A stretch of 64,000 nt of DNA from Taxillus chinensis (Eukaryota > Streptophyta > Magnoliopsida > Santalales > Loranthaceae). The notes beneath the pieces are model-generated. The model was not told the origin of the DNA, searched no databases, and saw only the letters and a program-made list of their open reading frames with translations. Each line of letters opens with the position of its first letter. Within the stretch, counting starts at the first letter, position 1. Where the stretch lies: assembly GCA_023512835.1 (NCBI GenBank), contig CM042084.1:44067609-44131608 (forward strand), given 5' to 3'. Shown piece by piece: positions 32,260 through 43,657 of this stretch. A program made the translations under genes and the position numbers.

Positions 32260-33721
32260 AACAGACAGATTTTTTAATCTCTCTTCAAGATAATAAATTT
32301 CCTAAGTTTGCACTAAAAGAATAGCAGCAAGCAAGGGGTCGAACCCACAGGGATTAGCCTAGTTTTCTAGTTCTTAAATCAAAACACCCAATTACTCTTG
32401 CCCTATAAAATGTCTTGGCAAAAAGTTTTCTTTTTTATAACTAAAGATCTAATTTTTATTTGGTTTTCTGAATAAACAAAGAAAGCAAATTGATTTTAGG
32501 ATTAAGATTCAAGGATTAAAGGCATCTAGGGTCACAACTTCACCTCCCTATGTTGTTTCTACTGATTTTAAGGTTCTTGAGATTATTTAATTGACAACAT
32601 GCTATAATTAAGCCAAGGTACTGCAATTGGTCATTACCAGCCCTTCTAAGTGCTGTCTTCCTGAATGGTCATCATGACATCAACATGCAAAGCCTAATTA
32701 TCATACCCATGACAAGATAATGGTCACACCAATCACAAATAAGTTATGAATCAAAGATCAGCCTCAGACTAAGGCTAAGAAAACCCAGGTGTATAGCCCA
32801 GATATTAAAAGATAAGAACAGATCCATAAAACATGCAATCTCAATTAAACGAACTCAAAATTCAATCAATCAGTTTGACAATATAGGGGGCTACATTGCT
32901 CCCCTAGATAAAGGAAACTATTCACACATGATTACAAGCAAACACAAAGCAGAAAAGCTCAACATCTTCTTCTTATCCATGCGCATAGCAAAGCTTCAAC
33001 CCAAGTTTCCAAAATCCGCGACGGCTGCTCTCCTAGGTCAAGAACAGCCTCCAAAACATCTCTCTCTCTTCAAAAACGTGTAGAATGTGTTGCTCTCCTC
33101 CTTTGGACGTGTAGAGCCTCTATTTATAGAGAATGGATGGGCCTTGATGTGTGTTATAAAGTGTACCCTAGCCCATCTATCAAAACGACATAGTTTTGAT
33201 AAATGACACTACAAACTTTAAAATCTCTCAATCCAAGCACAATATGGACATGGACCTTTAGGAAAAAATGACCAGTATAGAAAAACGACTGGATCGGTGC
33301 AAAAATATGACTGCACATCAATTTGAACGTCATATGCCCAATTGGCGTGCAGCTCCAAATTAGCTGAAATTCTTCCCCAAGCTTCCTTGCATCTTATAGA
33401 GGGCAGATAAGCAAACATATGCTTGCACGCCATTTCATTCCAATTGGCGTTCACGTCCGATTGCTCTAAAACTTCTGTGGGAGATAGCGGATCTCATGCT
33501 GAGAAATGTTTGTTCTGCACGCCAATTGGTTTGAGGCCATATACTTGGTCCAAAGTGATCTCCAAAACCTACCAAAACAGCTTAAAACGCATGTATTTGT
33601 AAATAGCATCTTCCTAGGGGTTAGAGTAGATATATGTGAAATATAATACAATAAGGCTCTAATCATGCTCTTAAACACCCTACATAAACACTAGAATAAC
33701 GGTATAAAATGCACGTTATCA
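32259..33721 (-). repeat. 3' LTR of Athila element
   Basis: Minus-strand start TGATAACGTGCATTTTATACC at 33721; the end near 32259 is ...CTGTTA, against CTGTCA in the other copy. It carries one near-palindrome (33179-33200) and a TATAAATA box near 33121-33130. It lacks about 31 bp present in the 5' LTR near 45830-45855. Confidence 0.9.
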
Positions 33722-34992
33722 AATACACCACACTTGAACCATTGCTTGTCCTCAAGCAAAAACATACAAGTATGCAGAAATAAAATAAACACTCAGTCAA
33801 ACGGAAGAAAAATAAAATATCAATCAAGGAGAGTCATGGTTTCCCAAGCATGCAACTCTATCATGATGAAATGGGCATTTTAAGAAACCGAAATGAGTCA
33901 TAGCTTAATTCATTCATGTTCATATCCCTAAGTCCAACAACCATGCAATTTCCTTACTGAAAATTCAGATATCAGTAAGCAGTCCATGCTAACACAACAC
34001 TTAGTTTCCCTTTAAGTTCTCACAAAGGATAAAGCTGCCTCACTCAAATATAACTTTTATATTTCTCTTTAATCTCAAGCTCCATACCTATCAATTAACA
34101 AAGGATGGTAAACTCTATCTCTACATCCGCCATCAGCTATTGATTAAGTACTCGCCAAGCAATCATGAGAGTTCCATATTGTGCTCATCAAAGAAAACAC
34201 ACTCTCTATTCTACTTTATTTGAACTCACACGCTAGTTTAAACTCAATAAACTCATACTCTATTCTAATAACTGATAGAACAAAACCATGAGCTAAAGAA
34301 TTGAGCTCAACACTCTCAAATAAACAAAACGCAGCCAATGTGGCTACAAATCTAAACAAATCTTTTTTTTTCAATAACCTTACAAGGTTGCATTTTATGC
34401 TCTCCCTTGATGGATTATTCACTCTTTTTTTTACTCACATAACACATAAATAAGACTGATTTTTCTAATGCATAGCCCTTGCCATTTTGCTACATAAGGA
34501 GAGACAGAAATTCATTGATGTCTCACATCCCATTTTCCAATTAAGTGATGACTTTTTCACATTCTATATCTCAGCCTTTTATATTTACAACACAACAAAC
34601 AAAAATTAGGATACATAGGAAGTCAAAGTGGCTTAAAGACCTTGCTCCCTATCTACACACCAAACACTTAGCACTAATAAGTAATCACATGCTTACTTGA
34701 CTCCTACCATTAAATAACTAATGTTAAGTGCAGATAGTAGTATCAAATCAAACTATTACCCATAAACCATAAATGTCACTCAAGGGCTAAAAAGAAGCTT
34801 TTCTCATGTTTTTCTTTTTATTTTTGTCACTCAACTTTAAGGGTCACTAAAGTCTATCTTATCATGTTATGCTTAGCTAATATTCAAACTTCAGCTCCAA
34901 AAACATGGTGATATCATTCAAAAGATAAAGACATGATTAAACCAAATCAGAGCACATTTTAACTACTTTAACACCCTTATCACAGCATGATA
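33722..34992 (-). other. Athila 3' non-coding region
   Basis: AT-rich. It begins with AATACACCACACTT (33722-33735), the place where a polypurine tract should sit, and the same 14 bp recur at 37072-37085. No coding signal is supported. TGATA at 34988-34992 is the left duplication of the solo LTR. Confidence 0.6.
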
Positions 34993-36155
34993 TGTTGCGC
35001 CCCGGATTTCCGACTCGGAGAAACCGGTACGTGACTCCCCATTCACCCACACGGAGGGCAACGGGGTTGGATTACTGGATGCCATACAAACAAGACTAAC
35101 AATTACAATAAATCAAACAAGCCACATCTTTATTTAATTTCAAACATTTAAGGTTCACAAACCAACCATGTTCCTTACTACAATTCAATTCCCTTAGTAC
35201 ATTTCCCCCCTTGAGGTTACATAAATTATGAAATTACATCACTGAAGTGAACAATAAAATGAAGATGGTATTCCACCTTGGTGTATCCACCTAACGCCTG
35301 TAAGTCCCTGGAAAACAAGCAAACACAGTAGGAGGGGTGAGCAACCACAGCTCAGTAGGGATCAAGTCTCCCCAACCTTTCCCATGCTCCTAGCGGCTAC
35401 ATGCATGTGCACAGGTATAGTGACGTGGCAGTATTAAGAAAAAAATAAAGCATTCCACACAAGCGGGCGTAACCTTAGCCCCAGCCACACTGGCTAACAA
35501 ACCACATCTCAAGCAAGTAATTTAACCGCCTCTTCAGGCCACTGATTTAACCGCCTCTCAGGCAAAGTAATTTAACCGCCTCTTCAGGCCACTGGTTTAA
35601 CCGCCTTTTAGGCAAAGTAATTTAACCGCCTCTTCAGGCCAGATATCACAGTCATGCACACAACATACACCACGGTCACTCAAGCATAAAACCAAACACT
35701 TGGTGTGCACCCATTCATAAGTGCACATACCCAGCCGTTCAGGCAATAGAACAAACACCCAGCATGCATACATACACCAAAATCACAAGTCCAGCCACAC
35801 AGGCATATTATCAAACATGTAATAGGCATATACACACAGCTATATTCACACAGGCATTTCATCGAACATATAACATGCACTGACCACCCAACAACAGAAT
35901 CACACCAAAATGCCATTGAAGGCCAACATCCATATAGGAGATCACACCTATATGGATTTATATATACATAATAGCAGGTATAGACCGAATTCTACCTAAG
36001 AAACCTAGGACAGAGAGGGATTAGCAGAAACAGAACCCCTACCTCAAGTAAAATGCAACAACACAGCAATATTCTGTTCCCACGCCGAACGCCGTCCGCC
36101 CACGAGACACCGACCACCCACGCAAGATGCCCGGCAGCAACCAGGAGCTCTCCTT

Positions 36156-36200
<45 letters not shown>

Positions 36201-36885
36201 GACGGCTGGTGGAGCAACAAACCCTAAACCTAAAATAGAGAGGCTTCTCCTCCTTATATAGACAACACAACATCAAAACGACGTAGTTTTGATTAAGTGA
36301 ATCCCAGCATCAAAACGACGTAGTTTTGATGGAACAAGCTATGACCTTCCCACATCCATACACACCAAAATATCCACAATTTCAACATGGTCCTTTGGGA
36401 AAAGATGATTAGAATTACAAAACTAAGGTAACCATGCAAAAATATGCCTGCACGCCAATTTGAACGCCAATTCCCCAATTGGCGTGCAGCTCCAAATGCA
36501 CTCAAACGTTATCCCAAGCCTTCTTGCATCATGTAAAAGACATCCATGCAAAAATAACCTTGCACGCCAAATGGGTCCAATTCGCGTGCATGTCCTTTTG
36601 GCCTGAAACTTCTGTGGTAGATAGAAGACATCATTCTAAGAATCTTTTGCTCTGCATGCCAATTCATTTGAGCCCATCTACTAGGTCAAAATAAACCTCC
36701 AAAACCTGACAAAAACAGCCTAAAAGTGCCTGTATATGCATAGCATCTTCCTAGGGCATAAATGCACGTTATCACTTGTCACATGCACCTCCCAAAAGTC
36801 CCCTCTTGGGCTCATCTCTTACCTCAAACTTGTGCACCAACATCCAAGGTGTTTGTGGTTAACTTCTTACACACGGGTCATTACA
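34993..36885 (-). repeat. Solo Tekay LTR, family B-like, TSD TGATA
   Basis: On the minus strand it starts TAATGACCCGTGTG and ends CCGGGGCGCAACA. TGATA flanks both sides (34988-34992 and 36886-36890), so it formed by LTR-LTR recombination after insertion. It contains the 50-bp minisatellite (about 35526-35645), stem-loop 35928-35957, a (TC)n tract at 36169-36198, palindromes 36272-36293 and 36309-36330, and a U3 block matching Athila up to 36773. Confidence 0.92.
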
Positions 36886-36890
36886 TGATA

Positions 36891-37132
36891 CTAATGTGGC
36901 ACAAAAAGTAAAAGTTGTAGGCCAAAATTGCATACTTAATATCCATGTCTCCACATGCAAATCACACAAGCAGGCAACTCAAACAATCATGTAATTTTTT
37001 TTTAAAATGACTAACAAACAATCTAAGAACACACAACATAAAAGACAAGCTAGTGGCTCAAGTCACTCCCCAATACACCACACTTAAAATATGCTATGTC
37101 CTCATGGCATGAAATAGGGAGTAGGAAAATAC
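36891..37132 (-). other. Athila sequence downstream of the env-position gene
   Basis: Non-coding. AATACACCACACTT at 37072-37085, followed by TGTCCTCA, repeats the sequence next to the 3' LTR, so it is a second polypurine-like site. Confidence 0.6.
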
Positions 37133-39334
37133 TTACCTCTCAGTTGGCAAGCTGTAATAGTAGATAACATTAGCCACCATTCGACGTGCACGAGTAACAA
37201 AATCAGCTGAGGTTTCTCCGCGTATCTCCCAGTTTTCCCTCAATTGCAGAATAGCCATCATATAGTAACAAACAAAAATCCCACAGCTGAATTGGTCAGG
37301 CTGTTGAGGGAGTTCCATTTCGTTGAGGTGAATAAGGGGGAGCTTGTCCTGCAACAATCCTTCTTTTTTCATCGCATCCTTGATTCTTTTTATGAGCCCA
37401 TGAACAAGCCGTCTCTTTCTTCTGGTGAACCCTTCGCCTTGGCTTGGATCATAAAGCACTGCATGCCCTGCACTCAAATCCACACGCACCAAGACATAGT
37501 GACGATCAATGTGCACAGGGATCAACACCTCGTGCATACCATGCCAAGGACGGTGCCCTTCATTCTGACCATTTATACGCTGGCGCCACACACTTTCAGA
37601 CAAAGGTTGCTCATAAAGCTCGCACAGCATAATGGAGGTATACTGGGATAGTGGGTAGTTATGAGGTTCAGCCTCCACTACAAAATGCATAGTCCTGCAA
37701 AATAAGTCCACCTCATCTGTGTAGAGATATTCATCACCTAAGATCCGTTGAAGGACAAACGAGGTGAAGAGGTCCATATCCCTTGCAAAGCGAGCCCTTA
37801 ACACCTGTGAGTTAATGAAGTCCTCAAATGCTGCTTGACTCTCAGCAGATGATAGGGCTGGATCTATGGTCAAATGTATAGGCTCTCCGAGCAGGTCTTG
37901 AGGTACAGCAGGAATGTATGTCCCCCATGAGACAGGAAGCACCATAGGCACAATAGCCTGAGAATAGGTAGGATCCATAAAGGGCTGAAAAGGTGAATGC
38001 CCTGCTTCTGGCTCTACCGCCTCTGGTGAATAAGCTTGCCCTGCTGAAGTTTCTGGTTGTGGTGGGTTTTCCTGGGCATGAGAAGAGTCTTCATGAATTG
38101 AAGGTAAGTCTTCTTCAGATATCTCCACTACGGGAGAGTGTTTGGATGCTTTCTTCTTGCTCAAGGCCTTCCAAATTTTTCCTAGGAGGCCCTTGACTTC
38201 CTTGTTATTCTTCTTTAATGCGTCAACTTCACGTTGGGTTCTAGCATTTGCCTCCCTGAGCTCTTGTGTTTCTTTTCTCCATGCTTCAGTAGATACAGTA
38301 GCAGGAGCTTTAGGGGCTTCACATGCTTTGGCTGACGGTCTAGAAGTAGCGTGCTGGTCTTGAGAGACAAGTACCATTAACTCTTCAAACTGAGCACTCT
38401 GAATATGTCCATTTGTAAATGCCCAATTGATAACTTCTACCTCACTTACCACCTGGCCACTGATACCTTGAAAGAAGTTAAACACATCTTCCTTGTGCAC
38501 ATTAGATTGCATATACATGGCAGTAAACCTGAATAGGGTTTGTTTCCTTTCATCCAATGAAGTGGAGGTGTCTCGTGCAAAGTCAGTGGATCTCTCCACA
38601 TGAACGCTGTGCCTAGATGGCTGTGATAGAGGAGGAACACTGGTTGCCCAATGACCTCTTGTACTAACCCCCAAACCGCCTTCAGTATGCAGTACTCTCA
38701 AAACCCATTGAGAGGGGAATGGGGTGCTGTCTAAATGGGCAAAATGCTGAGCATGCTGGCTCTAAAAAATAACACATAACATTATGCCATATACCCTCTT
38801 TGTCAAGTTTTTCTTCCACCAATTGAAAATGGCAGCAGCCCAGTCCACATTTAACATATGGTCAATGCTATACATGAATGCAAGATGGGTCATAGGCACA
38901 CCATCCTTTCCACTAGTTTGCAACAGCAAGCACTTTCCTACCAGATGAGCTAAACATCTAAATTTTCCCACAAAGCCATTTTTAGTAAACTGCCTCCTCC
39001 TCTTAGAACGTTTGGCATAATTTAAGGCAGTACCATACTCCCCTAAGGTCAGGTGAGGGAGGTGGTCAGTAGGTACAGGAAGGTTAAAGGTCTTCTTAAT
39101 TGTCTCAGGTGTGATACGAATATACACCCCCTGCACCTGCCCTAGAATTGCATCCTCCTCCTCATTTAAGTAAATGGAATGATAAAACTCATGCAAAGTA
39201 GGATAATAAACGGCACATTTGGCTGAAACTAACCTCACTAACCCAAGATTTTGAAGCTTTAAAGCCACCTCACTTGACCATCCCAGGTCTGATTCCTCCA
39301 AGGCACTTAGATCCAAAGCATGCCCCAGGAACAT
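37133..39334 (-). pseudogene. Athila env-position gene: plant transposon domain plus Ulp1/C48 protease
   Basis: One frame of about 734 codons with a single TAG (38762-38764) between a 190-codon and a 522-codon part. Part one (39334-38762) has HEFYHSIYL, GVYIRITPETIKKTFNLPV, KFRCLAHLVGKCLLL and HMLNVDWAAAIFNWW, resembling the putative plant transposon protein family. Part two has a coiled coil (residues 140-175, counted from 38701), a Pro/acidic linker, and from about residue 320 a Ulp1/C48-like domain: YLYTDEVDLFCRTM, EVLIPVHIDRHYVLVRVDL, AVLYDPSQG, PQQPDQFSCGIFVCYYM. His401, Asp418, Gln467 and Cys473 fit the catalytic set, with Gln six before Cys. Such enzymes process SUMO-like proteins; the substrate here is unknown. 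An upstream ATG at 39405 (MVRKRRSGKKK) is two bases out of frame, so the true N-terminus may be frameshifted. Confidence 0.8.
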
Positions 39335-39402
39335 CTCCCCATCCTCACTGCTGGAAGAACTGGATGAATGAACTTCTTCTTGCCTGATCTCCTTTTGCGC
39401 AC

Positions 39403-40234
39403 CATCTTGCTTCAGGAATTTAGAGAAAAGAAAGATAGAATTTGGCTAGAGCAACAAGAACCAGAGCTTCACAAATTGCAGATCTAAAAATGAGTTTTGG
39501 GTGTGAATGACCTAGCACCCGGCCTCTTTATTTATAGCGTGCAGAAGAAGAAGTGTCCCAATTTGGATCATACACGTGTCCTCCAATTTTCAGGGCGTTT
39601 GGACCATTTTAACCCTTGCACGTCATGTGGGTGAATTGACGTTCAGGTCAGAATCGTCCAAAATTTTGGTGGTGGGTCCCTCATAAGCTGTAAAGCAATA
39701 GTCGCTTGTGCACGTGATATCGTTGAAGCTTCTAGGAGGTCCAAAATCGGTATTTTGCCTTTTTATCCCTTCAGATGACAGCTATCAATTGGCGTGCAAG
39801 AAGTAAAGTGCTTCATGTGGTGTTTATCTACTGGCCCAGGAAGTTGCAGAGGCAATAGAGGTGCATGCCATTTGGTCAATTGGCGTTCAATATGGCGTTC
39901 AGGGCCAAATTAGCCCAAACTTTTCCGCTGAGTTGCTTTTGCAGTATGGATCAACCTCTATGCTTGCACGCCAATTCATTGGGCTTAAATTCAAGTACTT
40001 GTGGGCTTCACTTGTTCCTTGCTCCAGGACTTGTTCCTTAAAGCAAATTCAGAAGTCCAAGGCCCAATAATTTTGGCTCATCCTGCAAATGGTTAGTCAA
40101 GAAAGAAACAAAATCTACTGCACTAGGGTTAGCTTGCAAACAAAATTATTGAATAAAAATAAATAAAATAAAACATTGGGTTGCCTCCCAACCAGCGCTT
40201 TATTTAAAGTTTGTAGCTAGACTTTCAATTAAGA
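39403..40234 (-). promoter_or_regulatory. Athila internal promoter region for the env-position gene
   Basis: On the minus strand a TATA box (CTATAAATAAAG, 39526-39537) lies about 120 bp before the ATG at 39405. Upstream (39580-40020) are repeated TTGGCGTGCA, TTGGCGTTCA and GCACGTCA motifs like those in the LTR promoter segments. This points to a separate transcript for the downstream gene. Confidence 0.55.
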
Positions 40235-43200
40235 TCATGAGGTGGTGAAAGAGAGGGAATCAACAATCTCCCTCTGAGTTGGATCAAAGTATGGTTTTAG
40301 TCTGTTGCCATTCACGCAAAATTTCTTGCCATCTACAACTTGGAGCTCAAAGCTCCCATATGGCTTCTTATCAACTATCACAAAAGGTCCCATCCACTTT
40401 GACCTTAATTTTCCAGGAAATAGCCTTAACCTTGTGTTAAATAAGAGAACTTTCTGCCCCAAGGTTAAAGGTTCATTGGTTAATCGCCTATCATGCCATT
40501 TCTTGGTTCTTTCTTTATAAATTTTAGCACTTTCATAGGCATCCATCCTGAACTCATCTAATTCAATTAATTGAGTCATCCTAAGCTCCTTGGCCTCTTG
40601 TGGATCAAAATTTAACTTCCTCAAGGCCCAATGAGCCTTGTGCTCTAATTCCACAGGTAAGTGACAAGCCTTCCCATAAAGAATACAGTAAGGTGACATC
40701 CCAATGGGAGTTTTATAGGCTGTCCTATATGCCCATAAGGCTTCATCAAGCCTTTGAGACCTGTCTTTCCTATTTGCTCTAACAGTTTTCTCTAAAATGG
40801 CTTTAATCTCTCTATTGGACACCTCTGCTTGGTAAGCTAAAGACTTCCTATGAGTTACCCCATATTTGTTCAACAACTTGTCAAACAGCTTATTGTAGAA
40901 GTGACTACCCTCATCACTAATTATAGCCCTTGGTGTCCCAAATCGGCTAAAGATGTTTCTGGTAAGGAAGTGAATCACTACTCTAGCATCATTCACTCTG
41001 GTTGGTATAGCTTCTACCCACTTTGACACATAATCCACAGCCAATAGGATATATGAATACCCATCAGAATTGGGGAATGGCCCCATAAAATCAATGCCCC
41101 ATATATCAAAAATTTCAACTGGAAGAATTCCAGTTAATGGCATCTCATTCTTCCTAGACAGACCACCTATCCTTTGACATCTATCACAAGTTTTGATGTA
41201 GACATAGGTGTCTTTCACCATGTGAGGCCAATAGAAGCCACACTGCATGATCTTAGCAATAGTTCTCTGCACCCCAAAGTGGCCCCCATAATGTGATGAA
41301 TGACAATGGTATATTATGTCATCTATCTCCTCCTCAAGGACACACCTTCTAATTATTTGGTCTAGACACCTCCTATAGAGAATAGGGTCTTCCCAAATGT
41401 ATTTCTTAGCATCCACTACCAACCTCTTTCGCTGATGGTAGTCCAATTGCTTGGGTATAAACCCAGTGGCTAAATAGTTTGCTATATCAGCAAACCAAGG
41501 AAGCTGGTGCACCTCAAACAACTTCTCATCAGGAAAGTCATCTACAATGGGTAGAGACTTAGGTGCATTCTCCACACGGGAGAGGTGATCAGCCACAGAA
41601 TTTAGGGCTCCCTTTGTGTCTCTAATTTCAAGATCAAATTCCTGTAAAAGGAGTACCCACCTAATCAAGCGTGGCTTAGCTTCTTTTTTAGTAAATAAAT
41701 ATTTCAAAGCTGCATGATCAGTATAAACAATTACTTTAGACCCAAAAAGGTAGGGTCTAAACTTGTTGCAGCCATAAACCACGGCCAGCAACTCTTTTTC
41801 AATGGTGGTGTAGTTCTGTTGAGCATCATCTAAGGTCTTACTAGCATAGTAAATGACCCTAAACACCTTATCAAGTCTTTGCCCTAAGACTACCCCCACA
41901 GCATAATCACTTGCGTCACACATTAGCTCAAAAGGCTGAGCCCAGTCTGGTGTGACTATAACTGGTGCAGTGACTAACTTACCCTTGAGGATGTTGAAAG
42001 CTTCTAAGCAATCTTCATTGAACTCAAAGCTTGTGTCCTTCTCTAACAGCCTACTCATGGGTTTTGCAATTTTAGAGAAGTCCTTAATGAATCTCCTATA
42101 AAAGCCAACATGGCCAAGGAAACTTCTCACCCCTTTTTCATTTGTTGGAGGTGGCAAAGTCTCAATAGTGGAGGTTTTTGACTTGTCCACCTCCAAACCT
42201 TGTGAAGACACCTTGTGCCCTAGAACTATCCCCTCAGTTACAGTAAAATGGCATTTTTCCCAATTTAGGACTAGTTCCTTCTCCTCACATCTTTCTAAGA
42301 CCACATCTAAATTTTTCAAACACTGTTGGTAGGAGGAACCAAACACTGAAAAGTCATCCATGAAAACCTCCATGATCTCCTCCACCAGGCCCTGGAAAAT
42401 GGCCATCATGCACCTTTGAAAGGTGGCAGGTGCATTGCATAGCCCAAATGGCATCCTTCTAAAAGCAAAGGTGCCAAAGGGGCACGTGAAAGTGGTCTTT
42501 TCTTGGTCTTCGGGTTTAACCATGATCTGATTATACCCGGAGTATCCATCTAAAAAGCAGTAGTGACTATAGCCAGCTAACTTATCCAACATCTGGTCAA
42601 TGAAAGGAAGGGGAAAGTGATCCTTCCTGGTGGCCTTGTTTAGCTTCCTATAGTCAACGCACACTCTCCATCCCGTCACAGTCCGAGATGGGATCAATTC
42701 ATTCTTCTCATTTTTAATCACTGTCATACCCCCTTTCTTGGGCACAACATGCAATGGACTCACCCACTCACTATCTGAAATAGCATAAATTATACCCGTA
42801 TTTTTCCATTTTAGAATTTCTTTTCTTACTACTTCTTTCATGGCTGGGTTTAATCTTCTTTGTCTTTCAGCTGTGGGTTTAAAGTCATCATTCATTAAAA
42901 TTTTGTGCATACAAATCCCTAGATTTATGCCCCTAATGTCTTCAATGTTCCACCCTAGGGCCTTTTTGTGTTTCCTAAGGATTTCTAGTAGTTGAGTGCA
43001 CTCTATATCATTTAAATTAGCAGCAACTATAACTGGAAATTTATTTGTAGAGTCTAGAAATTCATACCTTAGGTGTCCAAGTAGTTCCTTCAGTTCTGGA
43101 GCTGGAGGTATGTCCTCTTCCTTCTCCTCCTTTGCTTGCTCCAGAGAATTTGATGTTTGCTCATCCTCCTCAGCTGTCAAGTCCACTTCTTCATCTTGTT

Positions 43201-43657
43201 GAGCTTCTGTAAGCTGGAGCACTCCATCATTTGCTGTTGTAATTTCTTCTGCCAAAAAGTCTTCCACCAATTCCTCAAAATCTTCAACCCATAGGCAGTC
43301 CTCCTCCTCTTGACCTTGTAAAGCCTTCCCCATATGGAAAGCTAAAGTCTCTTCATTAATTCTCAGAGTTAGTTGCCCTTGAGCCACATCTATCAATGCA
43401 CACCCTGTTCTAAGAAACGGTCTTCCAAGGAGGAGCTGAACTCCTCTATCTTCGTCCATTTCCAAAACTACAAAGTCTGCTGGAAAAATGAAGGAGCCCA
43501 CCTTAACTAGCACATCTTCAATGATTCCTTCAGGTCTTCTAGTGGACCAGTCCGCAAACTGCAATGAGATAGAAGTTGGCTTCATTCCTGTGAGTCCAAG
43601 CTGCTTGTACAAAGCAAAAGAGATCAAATTTATGCTGGCCCCTAAATCACATAAAGC
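40235..43657 (-). pseudogene. pol: Athila pol: protease, reverse transcriptase, RNase H, integrase
   Basis: Same frame as gag. It starts with the protease [12 protein letters not shown] directly after an in-frame TAG (43658-43660), then runs 1130 codons from 43627. RT has [16 protein letters not shown] and FMDDFSVFG, both catalytic sites intact. RNase H has [18 protein letters not shown] and [13 protein letters not shown]. Integrase has [10 protein letters not shown] with [22 protein letters not shown] and IISDEGSHF. The stretch usually reading YHPQTxGQ is shortened to LAYQ before AEVSNREIK, so about six residues beside the catalytic Glu are gone. The rest is remarkably open, suggesting a fairly young copy. 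Confidence 0.95.

Noticed and set aside
37244..37651. 135-codon plus-strand frame
   Set aside because: Antisense shadow of the Ulp1-like domain.
37133..39334. A viral-type envelope protein
   Set aside because: No signal peptide or membrane anchor is seen, and the C-terminus matches a cysteine protease layout instead.
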